A stretch of 64,000 bases of DNA from Macrobrachium rosenbergii (taxonomy: Eukaryota > Arthropoda > Malacostraca > Decapoda > Palaemonidae). The notes beneath the pieces were generated by a model, which worked only from the letters and a program-made list of their open reading frames with translations, did not search any database and was not told the origin of the DNA. Within the stretch, counting starts at the first letter, position 1; every line of letters begins with the position of its first letter. Location: NCBI RefSeq assembly GCF_040412425.1, contig NC_089768.1, positions 5,782,501-5,846,500 of the forward strand. Reading direction: 5' to 3'. This document shows, piece after piece, positions 48,609 to 62,586 of the stretch. The translations under genes and the position numbers were made by a program.

Positions 48609-49455
48609 TTGGTGTCGAGTAAAATGTCAGTTACTGGGCGTCGAATATTTTACTGCAGTTTGTGACATAAGTACATTCTTTGGTGTTTTTAAGTGAAGTA
48701 CAGTTACTATTATTTAGAGTCGGCGATTGTTGGGATTCGAGGCATGGAGACAAAATGAGTTTTTCTTTTTGGGTTTTCATTTTTGGTTGTTTTAAAATTT
48801 TATTTTCTCGTTTCTGTTTTTCGTCTTTCTCTTATGGAATTATTATGGGGGTGGAATAGGTTATTTATATGGGCTGAGTTTATTCAGAGGTTTTCTTTGT
48901 CCCCATATCGAGTTATTCTTAGTTTTGCAGTGTGTAGGATGTAATAGGTGATTTGCCTACTTAGCGAATTACCTGGGTCTCTGCTTAGATGCAGACGGGA
49001 GGCGCCTTGGTTGTGGTATCAGCATGGAGACAGTGAGCAGGGGCGATATCAAATAGGAATTTTTCCTACTGGGACTTTTTCTTCTTTTTCTTTCTTTTCT
49101 TGTGTGGAACGTGTAGTACAGTGTGTGTATGTGTGTGTTTATTTTAAGCGGGCTGCTTGAGTGTTGCTTCGGTTCAAGGAGCGGGATGCATCGTGGGGCT
49201 TGCAGATTTTTTTTTTATTAGGCAAACGGTGGGGTGTTGGAGGGTGATTTTTGCTTCTGAGATTCTTATTCCTCTTCTTTCTTTTCTTGGGGGATGACTT
49301 GGGGGGTTAACCTTGAAATTTTACGTGATATACTGCTCAGCTGTTTGTGAGCGGGCGTAAGAAGGGATTTGCTCAAGTGGAGTCTTCTTTTGTCCAGGTT
49401 TTAGTACTTTTGCTTTTTTTGTTAGAGGGTATGGTTCAGGATTTCATTATCAAAT

Positions 49456-50640
49456 TTTTTGAGATCAGGTAAAATTTTGCCGGGGGTTCATAAGAGATCT
49501 GTTTTTGCTAAGAAGGGGCAAAATAAAGCCACGAAAATGTCGGGTGATGAGTCAGAAGATAAGAAGGCTTTGGTTCATACGGTAACCACTTCCACGTCAC
49601 CAACTCAGCCTTTTGCAGATTTGGAATGGCAACTCAGCCTTTTGCAGACTTGGAATGGAGTTCTGAGACAGCCTGCCAAATTTTTATTGAGAGCATTCAA
49701 AATCATTTGACTACAAAGAAAATTGCAGATCAGATAGGTGCCTTTAATGAGGCATAAAGATTTCTTACTCTAGACGTGGGAGACATTGGAAAACGCTTTT
49801 GTAGCTTTGGATTTAAGAAATGCTGGACTTGGGATGACCTGAAGGCTTTTCTAAGAAATGCGCATGGAGCAGGTAAATGTGGTAATTTGGTTCAGGATAT
49901 GAGAGCATTCTACAAGATCAGGAAGAGACAGAATTCTATGGTAGAGTATAGCTCCCGACTGTTTGATGCAGCTATGGATTTAGTGGAGAAATTGAAAGGC
50001 TTGGGCTGGGTACAGAGCGATTCTATATCGTTAGAGAATTTCCAGAGGTTGCTGCATTTCTCCTGGCTTTTGAATGAGGTTCTGGACGCCACTGTGAGCA
50101 GTTTTGATGCTCTGTTAGAGCCTACATCTGACGAATCATTCATTTTTGCCCAAATCAGAAAGCACATGTTGAAATTTCTGACAGTAGATAGTACATTCTT
50201 TAATGGATGTTGAAACCACGATGGGGGGGGGGGTCAAAGGAATTTTCCACAGGGAGTTTTTGCGGTAAAGTAGAGTGACAGAAGATCTACGGATCATATG
50301 CCACAAATTCGTTGCTTTAATTGCAATAAGTCAGGGCATACAAAGAAGTTTTGCCAAGTTAAACACTGTGGCAGGTGTAAGAGTTCTTCACACTTTTGGC
50401 GGTTCTGTCTGTCACTCAAAGAGAGTAATGATAGACCTGCAACCCACAATTTTGTGAGTAGCAATAAGAAAGTTTCTCAGGAGGGGTATCCAAAGAATTC
50501 TGAAAGTAGACAGAATTTTTGGAGGACGGATCAACCAAAAGGAAAATATAAATTGTTCATGTCATATAGGGCTTTTGGGAGATGTAAGAGAACAGAAGCC
50601 AGTGGTGAAGGGAGCGGTAACTGGGTCTAGTCTTTTGATT
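49456..50640 (+). pseudogene. gag of the second Gypsy element
   Basis: A capsid-like helical region is open at 49776-50213 (CSFGFKKCWTWDDLKAFL and further), preceded by a frame at 49459-49710 whose last part duplicates ADLEWQLSLLQTWN-like sequence. Two standard zinc knuckles lie at about 50308-50400: CFNCNKSGHTKKFC and CGRCKSSSHFWRFC, both CX2CX4HX4C. A G-run (50223-50232) interrupts the region between capsid and knuckles and shifts the frame. Gag forms the particle and binds RNA. The frame breaks make this copy inactive. Confidence 0.78.
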
Positions 50641-51075
50641 TTTGTATATATGGGTGCATCAGTCAGTTTAGTGGAATATGATTTTTATTAATCGATGTTT
50701 TCCCAGAACTGGCTAAGGCATTCAGAAGAGAAAGTGTGCTTTGTCCAGGCTCACAAACTGGACGTCGTAGGTGTAGTGGATATTTGTTTTTCGCTGGGGA
50801 ACCAGTTAATACGGGACCCACTTTTGGTGGGGAGAGGAGTTAACCTGGGTAATAAGGTTTTATTGGAGCATCCAGCGTGTAATAGGATCGGTATTTCTAT
50901 ATACCCTAGTAAAGGATGTATAACGGTTGGCGAAACTGGAGGTTTTATTCTATATACAGGTGATGAGGAAATAAGTGGAGATGAGAAAATAAGAGGGAAT
51001 AGTAGGAAATTGTGGAAGATAATCAATCACAGGGAGAAAGAGAGCCTAATGGTGAGGGGAAGAGATATATAAAGG
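50630..51075 (+). pseudogene. Retropepsin region of the second Gypsy element
   Basis: At about 50637-50680 the plus strand reads LLIFVYMGASVSLVEY. This aligns with the retropepsin active site (VDTGASVSLV), with D and T replaced by Y and M. A stop follows, and the frame then continues at 50695-51072 with ordinary protease-like hydrophobic segments (LLVGRGVNLGNKVLLEHPAC). The catalytic aspartate is lost, so no protease activity is expected. Confidence 0.65.
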
Positions 51076-51299
51076 TCTTTTAATGGAGGATATAACTATG
51101 GTCGTTTTGGTGAAAGTTAAGGTGAGAGATATATAAGTGGATAAACAGGTGTGTGTGGTGGAAGGCGGTGAGAAACTTGAAGGAGTGGTGAGTACAGTTT
51201 TAATAAATAAGGTATTAAATGGAGGAGTTACATGGGTGGAATTGCTGAACTGTAATAATTCAGTTAGGAGGTATCAGAGGAATACTTATGTTGTAGATT

Positions 51300-52440
51300 T
51301 GGAGGAATGGAGAGAGGACATTTAATCAGTGGCATTAATAAGGGACCAAATGGGTTTTCGGAGGCTGATATGGAGGTTAGAAGGGAGATTTTTAGGAATC
51401 ATTTGGGTGAGGCAGACTATAGTGAATACGTAGAGGGGTTAGGTGAGGTTTTAGCTGAATATGCACATGTTATTGCTCTGAAGGGGGATAAATTTCGGTT
51501 AATTGATGCGTTGGAGCATCAGGTCCATTCAGATAGGGGGACGAAGCCTATCTATGTCCAATCGTATAGGATACCTTTCAAGATAGGGAGCAGGTTGAGC
51601 ATGAGGTTAACAAATGGGAGGAGGAAAGTATAATTAGGCCTAGCTCGTCACCATTTAATCCATTTAATTTTCCCTTGTTGGCAGGACCTAAGAAGGATGG
51701 TTCAATCCGCGTGTGTGTGTATTTTAGAAAATTAAATTAGAAGACCTTTCCAGACAGATATCAGGTGGCGTGTCTGCCAGATTTGTTTGTGGAGATTAGA
51801 GGTACGAATATTTATTCGTCAATTGACCTCATGCAAGGGTTTTTGCAAGTGCCGTTGAGTGAAGAGAGTAGATAATTAGCGGCGTTTTCGATTCCAAAAG
51901 GACACTATGAATTTACAAGAATGCCTTTTGGTTTGTCAGGTAGTCCTTTTACATTTACGAGGCTAGTGAATACAGTCTTGTACGGGATGTTGGGAAAAAA
52001 TGTGTTTGTTTATATACTGTAGATGACATATTAATTGCTACGGATTCTATACAGGAACATTTAGAAGTGCTTAGGGAAATCCTCAGGAGGCTCAGAATGG
52101 CGGGTCTGAAGGATAAACTAGCCAAGTGTCATTTTTTGAAGAGACATATTGTATATTTAGGACATGTCATTTTGAAAGACGGTCTACAAGTGAATGACGA
52201 GAAGGTCAAAGCAATTTTGAATTTTCCTACACCCAGGAATATGAAAACGTCCGCTCGTTCATGGGTATGGCGGGGTTTTTCCTTAGATTCGTGAAAGGTT
52301 TTTCTACGTTATCGGCAGCTTTAACGGATGTATTGAGGGATGATGTACAGTTTTCATGGGGTGAAGCTCAGTAGGCAACCTTTCAGAAAGTCAAGGAAGC
52401 TTTGATGAGCCCTCCAATTTGGAGGTTTCCTGATTTTCTT
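51300..52440 (+). pseudogene. Reverse transcriptase of the second Gypsy element
   Basis: The pre-catalytic segment is open at 51307-51633 (HVIALKGDKFRLIDALEHQV, then KPIYVQSYRIP). The fingers and palm follow in broken frames: FNFPLLAGPKKDGSIRVCV (about 51660-51720), SSIDLMQGFLQVPL with the first catalytic D (about 51818), and FTRMPFGLSGSPFTFTRL (about 51910-51965). The YxDD box lies near 52010-52030, where a 2-bp length change and TAG disturb VDDILIATDS. The thumb and connection are in the 52067-52294 frame (KCHFLKRHIVYLGHVI). Catalytic residues are mostly intact, but the frame is broken several times. Confidence 0.85.
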
Positions 52441-52812
52441 TACCGTCCACGTTAGTGACGGATGCCAGTCAAGAAAGGGTAAGTGCTTGTTTAATGTAGA
52501 AATTTGAAGGTAAATTACATCCATCTGCATTTTACAGCAGGAAGTTCAAGACACGAGAGAGTAATGAAAGGTTAATGGCGACGGTACATAAGGAGGCTTT
52601 TGCAGTAGTGTCTAGTTTGGTTCATTTTAAGATGCTGCTGATGGGGAATATGGTGGAAGTTCTTATGGATCATAAGCCGTTGTTGGATCTTATTAATAAG
52701 CCTGATCTGTCTCCTACAAGGGTTAAGTGGTTTTTAACAATTAGGGATTTTAATGCCTAGTTTAGGTACCTTGAGGGTAAGCATAATGCGCAGACTGAAT
52801 ATTTGTTATGAA
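52440..52812 (+). pseudogene. RNase H of the second Gypsy element
   Basis: The segment begins with LVTDASQERVSACLM (first acidic residue, about 52455), followed by a stop. It then continues with FYSRKFKTRESNERLMATVH, KEAFAVV (glutamate) and VEVLMDHKPLLDLI (aspartate) to RYLEGKHNAQTEYLL, where the frame ends at about 52810. In a complete element the integrase would follow; here the sequence changes character. Confidence 0.8.
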
Positions 52813-52829
52813 AGAGGTGTGTGTGTGTT

Positions 52830-53130
52830 TAGCATATATAATGCAATGTGAAGGGTGCTGATATGGTATGATTTAGTTTAGAAGATAATTTGATGTTAAT
52901 TATTAATTGTGTTTAAAATCAAAGTGAAGCTTGAATTAATATAAGCTGAGAGGGGAATGGCTGATTCGTGTAATTTTCGTGGAAGGAGCGATATGCAAAG
53001 GCAAAAGAGAGGCATTAGATGCAGGTGCATAGTGTGTGGCATTACTGATGTTTGAACCTAATAAGAGTGTTAAACAGGGAGAGTAAAAACAAAATAAAGA
53101 GAACAAGGACAAATGGGTACATGGAACTCA
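52830..53130. other. Intergenic, junction after the truncated Gypsy element
   Basis: No integrase motifs (HHCC, or D, D, E segments) were found. Confidence 0.5.
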
Positions 53131-53700
53131 GGAGGGTGGCGATATGAATGTTAACACAGATGGTACAAGAGCAGAATGTTCTGGTTTGTATAGATGTATA
53201 ATAGTAAATGAAATTGATGATGGAATAAGAAAGAAGTGACACAGAATAGATTAAGTAAGGAAGGTAACAAGGTGTATTTACCAAATTTCAGGAAAATAAA
53301 AAAAAGAATATTTATGAAAATTAAAGTTGGAAAGTACGAAGGGATTGTTGAACCACCCTTCTTTACGGAGGTGAAGTGTGAATGTAGAGAGTAAGTGAAA
53401 GAACACTGAAGGGAGAATTTTATGTGTTGAGTATATAGTTGAGAAATGTGGAGATCGGAGAGAAGTGGTGAAATCCTTAGTACAGGTACCACGATAGATC
53501 AGTGTGTTTTGATACATTTTGGTCATTGATACTAGATGGAAAGCCATAAGTTGTTGCAAATGTATAATTCAGCATTGCTGGGAGGAAGGAGGATAAGGAT
53601 ACCTAAAAACTGCTGAGCAGGAATCAAGAGTGTGTTTGCATGATGGAGCTAAACGAAGTAATGTGTACAGATGGATTCAATGCACTGGTAATAAGTCTTT
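53131..53700 (+). pseudogene. C-terminal remnant of a LINE reverse transcriptase
   Basis: The plus strand shows fragments in the order seen after the catalytic box of some LINE polymerases: NVNTDGT (about 53148), VNEIDDGIRKK (about 53210), and KIKVGKYEGIVEPPF (about 53317-53361). The last corresponds to the KxKxxxYxGIVxPxLLYG segment. A degenerate GRRRIRIPKN (near 53590) may match the later GRGRPKxxW segment. Stops are frequent and no catalytic residues are in view. It may belong to the same family as the scrap at 28.0 kb. Inactive. Confidence 0.5.
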
Positions 53701-53752
53701 TGTAAAGGTATTTGATACCTTGTGAACGTTTTCTGCATAAGCTAAATATGAA

Positions 53753-56324
<2,572 letters not shown>

Positions 56325-56672
56325 TAGGGGAGAGACAGGAACAGAAATAGAGAGTGAGAGAAAGAAAACGAGTTTATCTTGCTTGCATATCGGCCTTAAC
56401 CAGAATAATTCATTCGGTTATGGTTTGTAATAAGAGGCCAATATTCCTCTTAAGCGCCAAAGGGTAAAATCTCACCGAGGGAAAAATGTTCTATAATTTA
56501 GGGGAGAGACAGGAACAGAAATAGACAGTGAGAGAGAGAAAACGAGTTTATCTTGCTTGCATGTCGGCCTTAACCAGAATAATTAATTCAGTTATGGTTT
56601 GTAACTAGAGGCCAATATTCCTCTTAAGCGGCAAAGGGTAAAATCTCACCGAGGGAAAAATGTTCTATATCA
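56325..56672. repeat. Tandem duplication, 174-bp period, two copies
   Basis: TAGGGGAGAGACAGGAACAG starts at 56325 and 56499. Both copies end with GAGGGAAAAATGTTCTATA. By eye they differ at only a few positions. Confidence 0.93.
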
Positions 56673-57589
56673 TCAAAACAACTGTTATAGATAAGCGTGC
56701 AAAAAATCCTGCATAAAAGAACAGTTTTCACAGAGACATAGATAGCACTCTGCCAGCATAAAGATGGACAAGATTCAGCATATCATCATACATCAGTGTA
56801 TGTGAAACCGAATCACAATCCAAACAGAGTCAACCCACGAGGATTTCAGCTCAACATGGTAGAGTAATTGTGGTCCAAGTGGCTAAGATCGAGTGCGTCC
56901 TTTCTATGTCATTTCCTAATCGAATGTAAGGCTCACATGACAAAATGAAATTACTTGTGACAATTTATAAAGGTTTCATACGTCGGAACCAAAATAGTTT
57001 TCGAGGAAAAAATGCAGAACACAAACTTTTTTTTTTTGTTCTTTTCGGGTATCTTTACCTCAAAAAATAAATAACAGAAAAATTAATGCATGAGATACTT
57101 ACATTTAAAATTTAAGAATACATAAGGTAATCAACGGTACTCAAATTCTTCACGCAAGAACATTTCAAACTTGAGGGTAGGTCCATCCCTTTCCTACCAC
57201 GATATGTTTAAAGATAGTATAAAAAATATGTATCAGAAAACGGAATCCCCAAGAAACTCGTTTTTTTACTTAATCCCTAACTTTAAATTGGAACAAAACA
57301 TTCATAAAAAATCCTGAGATGCGTTGTGCAACACATTCCGGGATTGGCAACTCTAAACTTTTACTTCTAGTGAGGTTCAGTATTCATGGTGTTACATCAA
57401 CTGTTTTTTTACCATGTCAAAGAAGTAAACATATTGCAGCCTCTTCCTTACGTATTACAATCCGTACCTACGACGGCAAAACTAATGTATAAAATAGAAT
57501 TTAAAAGTACTAAAGAAAAATATACTATATATATATAGCTTCGGACGTTTTCGATATCCTGTGTGGATCGGGTCCATAAGTTTAGTCAG

Positions 57590-57594
<5 letters not shown>
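56673..57594. other. Intergenic, nothing recognised
   Basis: A T-run lies near 57028-57038. No recognisable ORF. Confidence 0.45.

Positions 57595-57676
<82 letters not shown>
57595..57676. repeat. (GT)n(GA)n microsatellite
   Basis: (TG)n to 57628, then (AG)n to 57676. Confidence 0.97.
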
Positions 57677-57677
<1 letters not shown>

Positions 57678-59043
57678 CCCTTCTCTGAAACAAACGACAT
57701 TTAACAATATAAACATTTTTTTTAAATAATTACAGATTATTTTGTTACTATTTGTTTTTGTGGGAATGAATCACTTTGTGCAATCTCTGCAACGTGTTAA
57801 CAGTCGGTTGAATAATACGATAAGAAAAGGTCTTAGGTCCTACTTAAGAGATTTGTACTGTGAATAAGGTTTGCAACGTAAGTTTTATAAACACAATAAA
57901 GAAAATTTCCCTGTTAAAAATAATTCCTTGAGCCGTATGGAATGGAAGAGATGCTATCAAGAGCAAGAAAAAAATCCTAACAATACGGAGACCAAATGAA
58001 GTGTGGTTTCTGTAAATGCAAACCAGCTTTATAAAAGGTAGGAGGATTATAATTATTAGAGGAATTTCAGTACAGGAACTTAAAATAAACGCAACTGCAA
58101 CCTTAGGCTGCTCTAAATTTCATGTAACGCTGGATTTTGCTTAGGCCAACGACTTGATCGTGGAAATCAAACCACGTCCATTATCAAGTGGTAGATTCAG
58201 ACTCAACATCCTACATTAAATCTGATAATATAGCGTCTTCTTTCATGAAAAGCCACATAATCTGCTTTCCTTAATTTATTACAACCAAGACCAGAGAGCA
58301 TACAGACAGATAACAAGAGCTGCTCTTCACTTTAGCACACGATCGACATCTGATGTAAAGCACAAATGAAATAAAAATAAAACAAAGTTGACAAAAAATG
58401 TTTCAGTGTAACTTCATATATCAGCTTTTGCGTCTTTTTTTTAGTTATTGATAGCTTACGTCCGCAAGCAGTGCCCATCAGTGAAATTCAGCCCTGTTTT
58501 CTAGAACGGGGATGGGGACAGAAAATTCTCGAATTAAATCATGAAATAAAAAGATTTTTAGCTTACAATAAAAGTCCCTTTTTCTTTTGTAAGCGTGTTT
58601 ACTTGCACTGAATTTTACACAGTATCTGCCAGAGCACAAAAATTGCATGATTCGTTTACTTCTTCACAACATTCGACCATTAAGACGCGGCAAAACCACA
58701 GAACAGAATACGCATAAGATAAAAAGATGAACAGAGAGATAAAAAGATTAGACGTATAGTAAAACAGATATTAAAATACCAGAGCACATATACATGCATA
58801 AACAAAGAAATGCATCAATTTTTAAACAACATAGCGATACAAGTATGAAATGAAGGCAAAGGGGCGTGACTACCACCCTTCAAAAACTTACGAGAATCAT
58901 CAACTTAATACTGATTGAAAGACTGCTCAACTATTTTTGGTGAAAGGATGAAAAACCGCAGTGTGACATAGAGGGTACTCATAAATATTAGAAAGAGGAT
59001 GCCGTGTAAAACAGCATGCTTGCACAGATTAAAATGCATATAA

Positions 59044-59045
<2 letters not shown>
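57677..59045. other. Intergenic, nothing recognised
   Basis: No recognisable ORF or repeat. Confidence 0.45.

Positions 59046-59091
<46 letters not shown>
59046..59091. repeat. (TA)n microsatellite
   Basis: About 46 bp of TA followed by (CATA)n, adjoining the start of the next repeat. Confidence 0.95.
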
Positions 59092-59096
<5 letters not shown>

Positions 59097-59102
59097 CATA
59101 TA

Positions 59103-60307
59103 CATACTAGCTGACCAACACGGCACTGCCTGGGAAAACTCTGAATGACAGTCTACAGGTAGGGGAGGGGAGGGGGGAGGGGAGAGGAGGGAGAAGGGAG
59201 GGGATGGGAGGGAAGGGAGAAGGGAGAGGTGAGGGGGAAGGGAAGGGGAGGGGAGAAGGAAGGGAAAGGGAAAGGGGAGGGGGATGGAAAGAGAAGGGAA
59301 GAGGGAAGGGGAATCAAGAGGGCAAAGGAAGGGAAGGGTGACGGGAAGATAGAGGGGAAGGGAAGGAGGAGGGGAAGTTACATTCTTTTATCAGAAGAGA
59401 ATAAAAAGCACCTCCACTGAACAAAGACAATAAATAAAAAATATTGTATTTCTACAATTCACACTCAGGTGTTTCTGTGTTTGTGTGTGTGGGAGGGGAG
59501 AAGGTCTGTCTCGTGCAAAAACAAATGGAACTACCAGCCTTACAGTAGGTATGTGGTGAAGTGTTGTTGCCAAAACACCCCATACACTTCATTTAAACCG
59601 AATTTATAACGATATACGCCATCGTGACGCTATGAAGCAGTCGCTATAACGAATTTCGAAGGTAAAAACGAAGAAGAAATGATCGAATTAATGAGAAAAT
59701 TCGCATTTGGACTAATAAATAAAAAGGATATACTGTCATCATACATCTTGCACGTCGTGTTGAGCCAGCAGTTACTATGCATGTACGAATGAGGAAGACA
59801 ACTGGCATGTGTATGTATTTAGGGAGAAAATCTTTGGACCTGCAAGTTTGGGTTCATTGCTTTATAGCTATGAAATATGTTTTATAACGAAGCAAAAAAT
59901 ATTTAGTTTAGCAATACAACCAAGCAGTGATGTATATGTTTAACACTTATATTAATAATTATCATAAATTATAAAACTTCACGTAAATTCTCATAAAAAA
60001 ATTTATGTTGTAAGGGATTTGGATTTATTGTCGTAGGCTAAGCAAACGTCTGACAGCGCATGGAATAAAAGGTGGAGTGTCAGGATAAAAATGAGAATTA
60101 ACCCAGTAACACTGAAATAAAAGGTGCCGTAAAAACGAAAATTTCATTTTGTTTTTACCTGTGTTTGTATGTCTGCCACGGGGTAGGGGTTTGATTTTGA
60201 GTTAAAAACCGTTCTGGAGTGACATGGAGGCCGTGTGCAAAATTTTGTCTGGGTTTGTGAAGCGGTTCGGATTTCTTTAGGGGACAAACAAATATACAAA
60301 CATTCAC

Positions 60308-60311
<4 letters not shown>
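59103..60311 (+). mobile_element. Dispersed repeat with CTAGCTGACC start and (TA)n end
   Basis: The start CTAGCTGACCAACACGGCAC (59107-59126) and the end (GGGACAAACAAATATACAAA at 60281-60300, then CATTCACTT) have the form of a repeat family that I recall from arthropod genomes, with a (TA)n tail. No ORF is visible inside. The 59159-59385 part is a purine-rich expansion. Classification (RTE-related or other) is not certain. Confidence 0.45.
59159..59385. repeat. Purine-rich (GGGGA)-type tract
   Basis: About 225 bp that is almost wholly G and A on the plus strand (GGGAGGGGA and variants). It could form triplex or G-quadruplex structures. Confidence 0.9.

Positions 60312-60388
<77 letters not shown>
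60312..60388. repeat. (TA)n microsatellite
   Basis: About 75 bp of TA at the end of the preceding repeat. Confidence 0.97.
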
Positions 60389-60390
<2 letters not shown>

Positions 60391-60399
60391 GCGTGTGTG

Positions 60400-60641
60400 C
60401 TGCCCTAAAATGGAAGACTGCAGTATCTGCAAAAAACAAAACTGAGAAAAATGGTAGATACTGCAGTTTTCCCTTGCCTTATTACTGATTTTGCAGACTC
60501 TGCAAATGGGACCCCTAAATAAAGCACTGAAGAATCATTCTGAAGATGCAGTAACTTGTGTATTAGTGTTTCACGAACCCAATAGGTGGCATATCTTAAT
60601 TTCTAAAATTTTGCATACTGCAGTTTTCCATTTTAGGGCAG
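60400..60641. mobile_element. 242-bp inverted-repeat element (possible MITE)
   Basis: The left end reads CTGCCCTAAAATGGAAGACT (60400-60419). The reverse complement of the right end (60609-60641) reads CTGCCCTAAAATGGAAAACT, and both continue GCAGTAT. An internal partial copy (AGATACTGCAGTTTTCCC) lies near 60452-60469. No coding sequence and no clear target duplication, so the transposon class is unassigned. Confidence 0.65.
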
Positions 60642-60644
60642 TAT

Positions 60645-61225
60645 GGGTTGGGAAGTCGGTGAAATACACTGGAATGTTAAGTGCTAGGTGCCTGCCCGGG
60701 AAGAACCTCAAGTACATATTGTAGTATTCAAGTTTCAACTTCTTTTATGACCTTTGTGAATATACTGCTAATGACCTGGATTCAAACTTGAAAGACCGAG
60801 GATCAGTCCCGAAGCGAGTCAGAAATTTATTTCTGTGAAACACGTTCCCTTGTGTTTACGTCCATAATATTTCACGGTGAAAGGGTAAGTCATGTGAAAT
60901 GTTCGCAATTCCCTTGCTGCTGGGTTAGGAAGTTTGGTAGAATCTCCTGATAAGTTAGGCGCTACAAGCCTGCCTTGGATAAACCTTAAGTATGTAATAC
61001 TTAGGTTCTGATAAACCTCAGGTATGTAGTACTTAGGGTCTAACTTCTTTTGCTATGTCCTAGGGTCTCATTTCAAAGACTGGGTTTTGGTCCTGATGTG
61101 AGTCGGAAATTTATTTTTGTGATTCACGTTCCCATGTTTTTATTTCCAACATACCTCATGGTGAAGGGGTAGGTTGACTGAAATGTTTGCAATTTGCTTG
61201 CTGCTGGGTTGGGAAGCTGGGTACT
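60645..61225. repeat. Diverged tandem repeat, about 280-bp period
   Basis: GGGTTGGGAAG or a variant recurs at 60645, 60922 and 61206. The two full units share TAAATTTCTGA-like and CACGTTCCC words and a B-box-like GGATCAGTCCC or GGTTTTGGTCC. The second copy contains a further short duplication around 60998-61035 (AAACCTYAAGTATGTA-type). Confidence 0.75.
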
Positions 61226-61423
61226 GTGAACATAATATACAATGAATGAACGAATGATTTTAAGTTATCTGGCATCGTGACAACTGGGTCATTGACGCCG
61301 ATATTAATTAAATGAACATCATAGCTGCTATAAAAACAATAAAAAGATGAAAGAAAATGAATGAAATATTATGTTTTTGGGAGAAGACCAGCATCGATAA
61401 TAAATCTAAAAATGCCACTGGCA

Positions 61424-61849
61424 TCATACAACACATCCTCTCCAAGGATCTTGGCAAGGATGAACATGAATTATGCCATCCCAACCAAGAGCCTCAGAGA
61501 GGTAACGGCTTCTAATATCCCCAAGAATGGGGCACTCAACCAACAAATGCCCCACAGTCAAGAGGACCAGACAATCCTCACAAAACGGTTGATTCTCCCC
61601 AGCCATCAAAAAGCTGTGTTAGGCAAGTATGCCCAATCCTTAAGCGGCAGAGAGCCATCTCCCATCTTCTAGGCATACTGCTATACTTCCAAGGAAATAT
61701 AACATCCGCTATTTCTTTAATTTTATTTTCTCTTATACTGTTCCAATGCTCTTGACATGAATTAATTACATTTTCTAATGCTTGGGAAGAAATCATTATA
61801 TAAAAGTGGACACCTCCTTGGATGTAAATCAAGAGTTGCTGCTTTGGCC
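61424..61849 (-). pseudogene. C-terminal cysteine-rich tail of the LINE protein
   Basis: In the frame 61609-61424 the minus strand reads PFCEDCLVLLTVGHLLVECP, a C-C-H-C spacing common at the ends of RNase H-bearing LINE proteins, followed by GDIRSRYLSEALG. The upstream piece (61735-61610) includes LCRLRIGHTCLTQLF. It is separated from the RNase H by frameshifts. Confidence 0.75.
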
Positions 61850-62458
61850 AATCAGTCAGCTGCTTCATTTCCATACACACCAGCATGTGCTGGAAACCAA
61901 CAAAACCTAATTTATGTTCCTTTGTATAATAACAGGTGCAACCATTGCTGAATTTTTAAAACCAAAGGGTTAGTCGAGTTAAAAACATAAGTGCCTGTAA
62001 TGCACTTTTAGAATCGCTAAAAATCGTAAGTAATGCACTCTTAGAATCGCTAAAAATCGTAAAATTTGTTTCATCAATAATTGCTATTTTTCCAATACCA
62101 TTTAAAATTACAAGCAACTCTGCCGTAAAAACAGATGTTAAAACAGGAAGTACATCTTTGGTGTAAAATTTACTACTAAAAACTCCAAATCCAATGCCAG
62201 AGCTGATTTGGAGCCATCTGTGAATACACAAGTTGAATCCTTATGAACTTCACTGTGTTCCATAAATATGGAACGGATCTCTATATCTGTCATATTTTTC
62301 TTAAAACCATAAAAACATTTACAAAATGAAATTTCTGTTAATTTCCATAGTAGGGTTACTGACATTCTATAAGGAAGCACCTCATTTCTACTAAAATCAG
62401 TAGTGCCAGGTAATTGTTTAAGTCTATACCCACAGGGTTGTGGATATTTAGGATGCAT
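61850..62458 (-). pseudogene. LINE RNase H domain with a duplicated catalytic segment
   Basis: STCVFTDGSKS (about 62240-62210) gives the first catalytic D. LTSVFTAELLVILNGI (about 62130-62090) gives the E. TIFSDSKSAL then occurs twice in tandem at 62067-62002 because of an in-frame 33-bp duplication; this segment holds the second catalytic D. YGNEAAD-type sequence near 61870-61850 (in another frame) gives the last. Frameshifts join these parts only across frames. RNase H would remove the RNA template strand. Confidence 0.82.
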
Positions 62459-62586
62459 CTCACAATGCCTAAAATTCCTTTCGCTTGTTATAATTTGAAA
62501 GGCTAGAGAATTGGGAAGTTTGTATCCTATACAAGTACCGAAGGATGGGTGACTGGCATTGAAGTTTTAAAGGCAACTCCCCAGAA

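Larger units (their letters stand above)
48609..52830 (+). mobile_element. Second Ty3/Gypsy retrotransposon, 3'-truncated
   Basis: A probable leader (to about 49440) is followed by gag with two zinc knuckles, a protease remnant, reverse transcriptase and RNase H. The recognisable coding sequence stops at about 52810 after the RNase H, and I see no integrase and no 3' LTR before 53.1 kb. It is a different lineage from the 30-34 kb element, judged by its standard double CCHC gag and different sequence. Many stops and frameshifts are present. Confidence 0.82.

Noticed and set aside
49456..52812. Endogenous retrovirus with an envelope gene
   Set aside because: Only gag, protease, reverse transcriptase and RNase H were seen; there is no envelope-like ORF and no integrase, so a truncated Gypsy retrotransposon is the supported call.
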